Both the position numbers and the translations under genes were made by a program. The notes beneath the pieces were generated by a model that did no database searches, had not been told where the DNA came from, and saw only the letters and a program-made list of their open reading frames with translations. This document shows, one piece after another, positions 58,478 through 64,000 of a stretch of 64,000 nt of DNA (positions are counted from its first letter, which is position 1; each line of letters opens with the position of its first letter). Location: assembly GCA_937870795.1 (NCBI GenBank), contig CALMWS010000387.1, positions 20,370 to 84,369 on the forward strand, in the 5' to 3' direction. The stretch comes from an uncultured Bacteroidota bacterium (GTDB lineage Bacteria; Bacteroidota; Bacteroidia; Chitinophagales; Saprospiraceae).

Positions 58478-60247
58478 ATGAAACAACAGTTTATCATTGC
58501 AGTTCTTCTATTATCGGTCTTATTTGTTAAGGCCCAGGACCCAAATTATGCCCGTGGCCTTGGTTTTAAGACCCTGTTTATTGACTATCAATCTCAAAAT
58601 GGAGGCAATCTTGAAGCTTTCAAGGATTATCACCACGGCTTTGAGATTTCATTCTTACAAAAGATAAGCAAAGGACTGTATGCCAATTTTCCTGTAAAGT
58701 ATGGAACCGTAGAAACTTTTGATGATCAGAAACTGGTAATCAATAAAGACAAACACAAACAAATCGTAAGTCTCGACGGCCAGCTTCAGTTTCATTTTCA
58801 CAATGGCGGCAATAATATTGTTCCCTACCTCATGGCAGGTATTGGAGGCGTAATGGAATTTGATGGTGAATTCAATCTTCAGGTACCACTGGGAGCTGGT
58901 ATCAATTTTAGAGCTGCAAAAAATGCCTATATCAACATTCAAAGTGAATACCGTTATTCATTTCTCGAGCATCGTAATAATTTGCAACATGGGATAGGCT
59001 TTATTTACCTGTTGGGTGGAAAAGCACAGGATTCCATGAAAACGGATATGAAGGAGATGGACAAAATGATGGAAGAAGAAAAATTACCTGTTGTTGAACC
59101 TGAAAAAGAAATGTCCAAAGACAGTGATGGCGATGGCATTGAGGATAAGCTGGACCTTTGTCCGGATCAAAAAGGCAAGGCCGACCTCAATGGCTGCCCC
59201 GACGAGGATGGCGATGGTGTGGCTGATTTTCAAGACAATTGCCCGGGTCTAAAGGGAAGCAAAGAAATGAAAGGATGTCCAGATAGCGATAGTGACGGAG
59301 TGGCAGACAACGATGATGAGTGCCCCAATTTGGCTGGTGCTGCATCTAATAGAGGTTGCCCATACAAATCAAATGACAAATCTAAAGACACAGATGGAGA
59401 TGGTATTCCGGATACTTCTGACAAATGTCCCGATCAGGCAGGAAAAGCTGAAAATGGCGGCTGTCCTATGACCGACAGAGATATGGATGGAGTAGACGAC
59501 AGCATGGACAAATGCCCGGATGTTAAGGGAAGTATGGCTGCTGGAGGCTGTCCAGATTCTGACAACGATGGTGTGGCCGACCCAGATGATAAATGCCCTA
59601 AATTGGCCGGTCCAGCTTCATTAATGGGTTGTCCTGATACGGATGGAGATGGCATCGCAGACATGGAGGATAAATGTCCCAATATGGCTGGCCCCAAGTC
59701 AATGAATGGGTGTCCAGACAGCGACGGAGATGGTTTGGATGACAGTGTAGATAAATGTCCAAAAGCAGCGGGTTTAAAGGTTTACGGTGGCTGTCCGGAT
59801 ACCGATGGTGATGGTCTGGATGACAGTATTGACAAATGTCCCAACACACCCGGAACAGTGGCTTCCAATGGTTGCCCTGATATCACAGTAGAAGATAGAA
59901 AGACTTTGGATGTTGCCATGAGGGCAGTGCAATTTGAAACAGGAAAAGCAACCCTCAAAGCTGAATCTTTTGTGATTTTGAGGCAAATTTCCAGCATTCT
60001 CAGCAGATATCCGGATTACAATTTGGTGATAGCAGGACATACTGATAATACGGGTAGTTCAATTGCCAATCAGGAATTGTCAGAAAAAAGAGCAAAAGCT
60101 TGTCACGACTACCTGATTTCACAAGGTGTTACGCCATCCAGGCTTTCATTTGTGGGCTATGGAGAGTCAAGACCAGTCTCTGATAATGCTACAGAAAATG
60201 GACGGAGCTTAAACAGGAGGGTCGAATTCAATATGAATCCAAAATAA
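58478..60247 (+). CDS. OmpA-family outer-membrane protein with thrombospondin type 3 repeats
   Basis: The protein has 589 residues. Signal peptide to about residue 20 (LFVKAQ). An N-terminal beta-barrel runs to about 185 (LYANFPVKYGTVETF, NAYINIQSEYRYSFLEH). A calcium-type repeat region follows at residues 215-468: nine units with DxDxDGxxD and two cysteines each. The C-terminal OmpA domain (470-589) has IAGHTDNTGSS and LSEKRAKACHDYL for binding peptidoglycan. It should tether the outer membrane to the wall, with the repeats stiffened by calcium and disulfides. Confidence 0.94.
   Translation: MKQQFIIAVLLLSVLFVKAQDPNYARGLGFKTLFIDYQSQNGGNLEAFKDYHHGFEISFLQKISKGLYANFPVKYGTVETFDDQKLVINKDKHKQIVSLDGQLQFHFHNGGNNIVPYLMAGIGGVMEFDGEFNLQVPLGAGINFRAAKNAYINIQSEYRYSFLEHRNNLQHGIGFIYLLGGKAQDSMKTDMKEMDKMMEEEKLPVVEPEKEMSKDSDGDGIEDKLDLCPDQKGKADLNGCPDEDGDGVADFQDNCPGLKGSKEMKGCPDSDSDGVADNDDECPNLAGAASNRGCPYKSNDKSKDTDGDGIPDTSDKCPDQAGKAENGGCPMTDRDMDGVDDSMDKCPDVKGSMAAGGCPDSDNDGVADPDDKCPKLAGPASLMGCPDTDGDGIADMEDKCPNMAGPKSMNGCPDSDGDGLDDSVDKCPKAAGLKVYGGCPDTDGDGLDDSIDKCPNTPGTVASNGCPDITVEDRKTLDVAMRAVQFETGKATLKAESFVILRQISSILSRYPDYNLVIAGHTDNTGSSIANQELSEKRAKACHDYLISQGVTPSRLSFVGYGESRPVSDNATENGRSLNRRVEFNMNPK
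59120..59878 (+). repeat. nine tandem TSP3-type calcium-binding repeats
   Basis: Nine protein-level repeats of about 26-30 residues, each with DxDxDG, a CP pair around the middle and a second CP at the end (for example DSDGDGLDDSVDKCPKAAG). The fifth unit has an aberrant start and the third is followed by an eight-residue insert. The repeat is in coding sequence, not in DNA of fixed length. Confidence 0.9.
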
Positions 60248-60266
60248 TTCAATTAAGAAATTGCAT

Positions 60267-60303
60267 AAAAAAAGGGAACAAATGAAGTTTGTTCCCTTTT
60301 TTT
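60267..60303. terminator. strong bidirectional terminator
   Basis: A perfect stem built on AAAGGGAACAAA / TTTGTTCCCTTT with a five-base loop, flanked by an A tract (60267-60273) and a T tract (60297-60303). It serves the OmpA gene on + and the HTH gene on -. Confidence 0.93.
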
Positions 60304-60320
60304 ATTTGGTTTCTTTTGGA

Positions 60321-60572
60321 TCAGTTATCCTGAGCTTCTCTGATGATCTTTTTAGCCAAATCCAGAATGGTTGTATCGTCAATGTGGACGATTCCACCAT
60401 GAGGGCCTGGTTGTACATGGTTTCCAACGGTCTTACCATCTTCAAATTTGGCGGCACCAAAGTAATTCCGCACGGTCTGTTCATCGATGTTTAGTTCTTT
60501 GGCAATACGACTCACACTACCGGTAGGAAGTTGGTGCTTAATTTGACGAAGTTCTTCGAAAGTAATATTCAT
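60321..60572 (-). CDS. small HTH DNA-binding protein
   Basis: This 83-residue basic cytoplasmic protein carries a helix-turn-helix near the N terminus: TGSVSRIAKELNIDEQTVRN resembles the HTH of regulatory or recombinase-type proteins. The remainder (GKTVGNHVQPGPHGGIVHID, TILDLAKKII) is conserved in many Bacteroidota small DNA-binding proteins as I recall. Its targets are unknown. It stands alone, with its own terminator. Confidence 0.82.
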   Translation of the reverse strand: MNITFEELRQIKHQLPTGSVSRIAKELNIDEQTVRNYFGAAKFEDGKTVGNHVQPGPHGGIVHIDDTTILDLAKKIIREAQDN

Positions 60573-60728
60573 GTTTCTTTAGAGTTAAAAAAGTGAAACA
60601 ATAAGATTGGTTATGGATGCAATTTAAAATAAAACTATCTTATAAAAAATTTTTTCAAAGGAATTTAATCCTGAAAAAATGGTTATCGTCCAAAAATTAT
60701 ATGGTTAAATGATTTTTGTCATTTTGGC

Positions 60729-60753
60729 AAAAAAAAAGGCCTTTACAGGCCTT
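60729..60753 (-). terminator. terminator after the BON-LysM gene
   Basis: A seven-base-pair stem (AAGGCCT / AGGCCTT, 60736-60753) with a four-base loop is followed on the - strand by a T run (60729-60735 as A on +). Confidence 0.85.
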
Positions 60754-60786
60754 CTTTTTTGTTAGATACTATGAAAAATCATAGAT

Positions 60787-61278
60787 TTAGCTCAATTTGG
60801 GTATCCTCAAAACCTGCCCTGGATAAATCAAATCCGGATCGGTAAGCATAGGCTTATTGGCCTCAAAAATGATGGGATACTTCATCATATCACCATAGTA
60901 CTCTTTTGCAATTTTAGATAAAGAATCCCCTGACTTCACGACATAAAAATCAGATTCTGGTTCAGGTGTTACCACAGACATTCTGTCATCAACAGTTGCA
61001 ATTCCGGTGTTATTGCCAAGCATCAATACAACCTTTTCTTTGTCGGCAACAGATTCAGCAGTGCCGTAAACTGTCACCACATCATCCTGCAAATCAATGC
61101 TTAAGTCGCTAATGCAAATGCCCGAGGCGTTCACAACCGAGGTCAAAGCACTAATTTTTTGCTGACGAAGGGTTTCGGCTGCCGCAGCATCCAAAACAGC
61201 TTTTTCTGCATCATTTTTTTCAGCCTCCATACCAAATAGTTTGGCGCCTGCATTTTTCAAGAACGAAAATAATCCCAT
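60787..61278 (-). CDS. kbp: BON-LysM protein (potassium-binding protein Kbp/YgaU type)
   Basis: The protein has 163 residues and no signal peptide. A BON domain (about 40-105: ISDLSIDLQDDVVTVYGTAE, VLMLGNNTGIATVDDRMSVV) is followed by a LysM domain (112-160: FYVVKSGDSLSKIAKEYYGD, YPGQVLRIPKLS). E. coli YgaU/Kbp has the same layout and binds potassium in the cytoplasm; LysM without export fits that type. It has a consensus-like promoter. Confidence 0.92.
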   Translation of the reverse strand: MGLFSFLKNAGAKLFGMEAEKNDAEKAVLDAAAAETLRQQKISALTSVVNASGICISDLSIDLQDDVVTVYGTAESVADKEKVVLMLGNNTGIATVDDRMSVVTPEPESDFYVVKSGDSLSKIAKEYYGDMMKYPIIFEANKPMLTDPDLIYPGQVLRIPKLS

Positions 61279-61317
61279 AATAAGTTGAAATTAGGTTTGA
61301 TTAAATAATGTAAACAA

Positions 61318-61325
61318 CAAAGATA
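61318..61325 (-). promoter_or_regulatory. -7 element of the BON-LysM gene
   Basis: TATCTTTG on the - strand, leaving a leader of about 32 bases to ATG 61278. Confidence 0.5.
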
Positions 61326-61427
61326 TTGAGGGAAAATTCAATTTTATGCCCTTTTTTTTAAATAAAATTTCTGCTGTTTGGTCAATTTAGTTAAATCATG
61401 GCTGCTATTTAGAATTTCTTAGCTAAA

Positions 61428-61489
61428 ACAAGCCATTTAATTTGACTTTCTGTCTAAAAATCAATTATTTAGCAATTAATGAGGCTTGT
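61428..61489. repeat. interrupted inverted repeat upstream of secDF
   Basis: ACAAGCC (61428-61434) and GGCTTGT (61483-61489) are perfect inverted repeats, with partly matching TTAAT segments inside. They lie 23 bases upstream of the -33 TTG of the secDF promoter. A regulator site or a stem-loop is possible. Outside this element and the promoters, the 61279-61574 gap shows nothing recognisable. Confidence 0.35.
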
Positions 61490-61511
61490 AATATATATAC
61501 ACGCTAAGTTA

Positions 61512-61543
61512 TTGGTGTTTTTTGGTTAAAAATTTTATCTTTG
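61512..61543 (+). promoter_or_regulatory. secDF promoter
   Basis: TTG (61512-61514), a 21-base spacer and TATCTTTG (61536-61543) form a good Bacteroidota promoter, with a leader of about 25 bases. Confidence 0.7.
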
Positions 61544-61574
61544 CAGCGTTTTTTCAAAAATTAGATGTAATAAA

Positions 61575-64000
61575 ATGCAAGGAAAAGGATTATTGAAGGC
61601 TTTTTTGATTTTGATGTCAATTGTTTGCCTCATCCAGTTGTTTTACTTCTTACCAACGAGTAAGGTAGAGAGAAATGCAGATGACTATGCCACACAAGCC
61701 AGTGCCAGTCTCAATGGTTTTGAAAAGGATATGGCATTTAAGGCTGCCAGAGCCAAATACCTTGACTCTATGTCTACCGAGAAGATTTTTAATGTTCCGG
61801 TTATTGGTGTGGGTTACACATACAGCGATCTGAAACAAAGACAGCTCAACCTGGGTCTTGACCTCAAGGGGGGTATGAGTACGCTTCTTGAAGTAGACCT
61901 AAGTGAACTTTTAACTGCCCTGGCCGGTAGAAATGCCAAAGACTCAGAGTTTGTACAAGCCATAGCCAATGCAAAACTGGCGCAGCAAAACGACCAGAGT
62001 AACTTCATTTCGCTTTTTGTTAGTGAATACAAAAAGCTGGCAAAAGATAAGCCATTGGCTAGAATATTTGCACAGAGTGAAAGTCTGGGCGGAAGCATCA
62101 ATCTCGAAACTTCAGATAATGAGGTTGAAAGATTACTTCGTGAGAGAGCAGATCAAACCGTTGACCTCACTTTTAAAATGTTGAAAGAAAGGATTGACAG
62201 ATTAGGTGTTGTTCAGCCCAACATTACCCTTGATAAAGCAAGAGATCTTATCCTTGTTGAAATGCCAGGTATCGACAACCCCGAAAGAGCAAGACAATTC
62301 CTTCAGAAAAATGCCCAGTTGGAGTTTTGGGAAACTTACCGTTTAACCGATTCTGGTATCATGGCTGCTTTGCAACAAGCAGATCAAAGGCTGAGTGGAG
62401 ACACATCTGCAGTTGCAGCAGCAACCGTAGACACATCTTCATTGAAAACAGGAGGACCGCTCTTGTCACTCCTCAAACTCAACAACCCGGGAAATCCTAC
62501 TGCACCAATCACAGTTTTAGGTCTTGTTGACAAAAACAAGAAAGATGCTGTCATGGCCATGCTTATGCGTCCTGATGTGCAGGCTCTTTTCCCTAAAAAT
62601 ATCAGATTCATGTGGTCGTATAAGCCGCATGAAGATTTTACCACCAAAGTGCTTACCAATCAATATGAGCTTTATGCCATTAAAATGAATCCGGGCACAG
62701 ATAAAGCTCCATTGGATGGTGAAGTAGTAACCGATGCTTCTTCTACTCAGGATCAGGTTACAGGTGAGCCGCAGGTTAGCCTTATCATGAATGCAGTAGG
62801 TGCAAAAAAATGGGCAGAACTTACTCAAAAAGCCTATGAAGGGAACGCTGAAGGTCAAAAGAGAGAAATTGCCATTGCCCTTGACAATGAAGTTGTAACC
62901 GCTCCAGGCGTAAACAATGGCCCTATCACAGGAGGTTCTTCTGTGATCAGCGGAAGTTTCAATGTGCAGGAGACTGTGGACCTTGCCAACATTCTGGAAG
63001 TAGGTAAATTGCCAGCAAAAACAAAAATTATCCAGGAATCCAACGTTGGACCTTCATTGGGTAAATCCAATATTTCCAAGTCACTCAATTCATTGGTGAT
63101 TGGTTTTGCGCTGGTAATGTTGTTTATGTTGTTGTATTATTCAGGTGCGGGTATTGTTTCAATCCTTGCACTTTTTGCCAACATCATCTTTATTTTGGGA
63201 TCATTGTCATCGTTTGGTACCGTATTGACATTGCCGGGTATTGCGGGTATCGTTCTTACCATCGGTATGGCAGTGGATGCCAACGTAATCATTTATGAAA
63301 GGATTAAGGAAGAGTTGAGATCTGGCAAATCAATGCTGGATTCTATTCAGGAAGGTTTTAGTCATTCCTATTCAGCCATCATCGATGCCAACGTTACCAC
63401 CATCATTACAGCATTATTGTTGTCTTACTTTGGTATCGGTCCGATCAAAGGCTTTGGTGTGGTTTTGACCATCGGTGTGCTGTCATCTATGTTGACTGCC
63501 GTACTTTTGGCCAAATTGTTGATCGATGGCTGGGTTAAAGGAGGTAAAAGAAATATCAGTTTCTGGAACTCTACATCAAAAGATGCTTTGTCAACCCTTA
63601 ATATCGACTGGGTTGGCAAACGTAAGATTGCCTACATCTTCTCCGGTACACTTATTGTTGCTGGCTTGGTGTCAATCTTTACCCGGGGTTTTGATCTGGG
63701 AGTAGATTTTCAGGGTGGTCACTCTTATACAGTGCAGTTCGATGCAAGTCAAAAGGTAACTGCAGATCAGCTGAGAGAGAAATTAACTGCCAACTTTGAT
63801 GCCTCTCCGGTTGTGAAAGTGGTTGATACAGAAAACACCTTCAACATTACCACTTCATACATGATCAATGACAATTCAGAAGGCGTAGAAGAGGGAGTTG
63901 CAGGGAAATTGCACGAAGGTCTTACTGCCATCACAGGTAGCAAGATTTCATTTGATCAATTCAAAGCAGGAGATGCTGCAAACGATATGAAGCTGTTGAG
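61575..64000 (+). CDS. secDF: fused protein-export membrane protein SecDF, 3' end cut off
   Basis: SecDF uses the proton gradient to pull exported proteins through the Sec channel. The frame runs to the last base, giving 808 codons. The SecD half starts with a membrane helix (LLKAFLILMSIVCLIQLFYF), then the D1 motif LNLGLDLKGGM, a large periplasmic domain and helices with SNISKSLNSLVIGFALVM, GMAVDANVIIYERIKEE and ILSYFGIGPIKGFGVVLTIG-type segments. The SecF half follows in the same frame with FDLGVDFQGGHSYTVQF. ATG 61575 is the first start after the promoter; the stop lies outside the window. Confidence 0.95.
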   Translation, partial: MQGKGLLKAFLILMSIVCLIQLFYFLPTSKVERNADDYATQASASLNGFEKDMAFKAARAKYLDSMSTEKIFNVPVIGVGYTYSDLKQRQLNLGLDLKGGMSTLLEVDLSELLTALAGRNAKDSEFVQAIANAKLAQQNDQSNFISLFVSEYKKLAKDKPLARIFAQSESLGGSINLETSDNEVERLLRERADQTVDLTFKMLKERIDRLGVVQPNITLDKARDLILVEMPGIDNPERARQFLQKNAQLEFWETYRLTDSGIMAALQQADQRLSGDTSAVAAATVDTSSLKTGGPLLSLLKLNNPGNPTAPITVLGLVDKNKKDAVMAMLMRPDVQALFPKNIRFMWSYKPHEDFTTKVLTNQYELYAIKMNPGTDKAPLDGEVVTDASSTQDQVTGEPQVSLIMNAVGAKKWAELTQKAYEGNAEGQKREIAIALDNEVVTAPGVNNGPITGGSSVISGSFNVQETVDLANILEVGKLPAKTKIIQESNVGPSLGKSNISKSLNSLVIGFALVMLFMLLYYSGAGIVSILALFANIIFILGSLSSFGTVLTLPGIAGIVLTIGMAVDANVIIYERIKEELRSGKSMLDSIQEGFSHSYSAIIDANVTTIITALLLSYFGIGPIKGFGVVLTIGVLSSMLTAVLLAKLLIDGWVKGGKRNISFWNSTSKDALSTLNIDWVGKRKIAYIFSGTLIVAGLVSIFTRGFDLGVDFQGGHSYTVQFDASQKVTADQLREKLTANFDASPVVKVVDTENTFNITTSYMINDNSEGVEEGVAGKLHEGLTAITGSKISFDQFKAGDAANDMKLL

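Noticed and set aside
59434-59849. Long open frames antisense to the OmpA repeat region
   Set aside because: They arise from the codon pattern of the DxDxDG and CP repeats, have no start context or homology, and lie opposite a strongly supported gene.
59120-59878. Tandem repeats as a possible CRISPR array
   Set aside because: The repeat is conserved at protein level with variable DNA, lies in frame inside an OmpA protein, and lacks unique spacers.
62384-63619. Open frames antisense to secDF
   Set aside because: They are shadows of the SecDF coding frame, which has clear motifs to the end of the window.
1-64000. tRNA, rRNA, prophage, transposase or defence islands
   Set aside because: No cloverleaf, rRNA core, transposase motif, toxin-antitoxin pair or restriction gene was recognised. 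All gaps are under 300 bases and filled by regulatory elements.

Overview
The window is ordinary chromosomal DNA of a Bacteroidota bacterium. The class cannot be fixed from sequence alone; a Saprospiria/Chitinophagia-like member would fit. The evidence is the repeated promoter element TAnnTTTG (often with TTG or TTTG 19-22 bases upstream), a short primary sigma factor without region 1.1, DUF4252 proteins beside an ECF sigma factor, an HU-CCDC81/SPOR protein, a type IX secretion sorting domain, bacillithiol genes, a fused SecDF and many lipoproteins. Genes are packed on both strands. No intergenic stretch exceeds 300 bases, and I saw no insertion sequence, prophage, CRISPR array, rRNA or tRNA.

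Layout. 1-9.5 kb: an M16 peptidase-like protein cut by the window edge, then ppk1-purB, tpiA, small lipoproteins, a GlsB-type membrane protein and tilS. 9.5-12.8 kb: dihydroorotase, a glycerophosphodiesterase lipoprotein, a small outer-membrane-type protein and a MazG-like pyrophosphohydrolase. 12.8-15.6 kb: a stress-signalling operon of ECF sigma factor, membrane anti-sigma factor and three DUF4252-type secreted proteins, with a sequence resembling the sigma factor's own promoter in front. 15.6-21.3 kb: lactonase, TPR lipoproteins, a di-haem cytochrome c peroxidase and two related outer-membrane-type proteins. 21.4-29.3 kb: the envelope pair pbpC and alpha-2-macroglobulin.

29.4-35.2 kb: gmhB, ridA, then queE-mgsA-uvrC and a GH20 hexosaminidase. 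35.2-46.6 kb: a VWA membrane protein, a secreted amidotransferase-fold protein, ssb, the primary sigma factor, bshC-phr and a penicillin-acylase-type hydrolase. 46.7-53.6 kb: the exo-muramidase namZ with a HEWWH lipoprotein, a SPOR/HU protein, hemL joined to a two-component system, and a YceI protein. 53.8-64 kb: fabH-bshB1, a lamin-tail/cupredoxin T9SS cargo protein, an alpha/beta hydrolase, an OmpA protein with calcium-type repeats, a small HTH protein, a BON-LysM protein and the start of secDF, which runs off the window.

Two themes recur. One is envelope and peptidoglycan biology: PBP1C with A2M, NamZ, GH20, OmpA, SPOR, LysM and penicillin acylase. The other is redox and stress protection: bacillithiol synthesis, photolyase, cytochrome peroxidase, methylglyoxal synthase, RidA and the ECF module. 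I saw no clearly new multi-gene system. The most interesting leads are the ECF/DUF4252 operon, the LTD-cupredoxin fusion, the amidotransferase-fold protein and the HEWWH lipoprotein.
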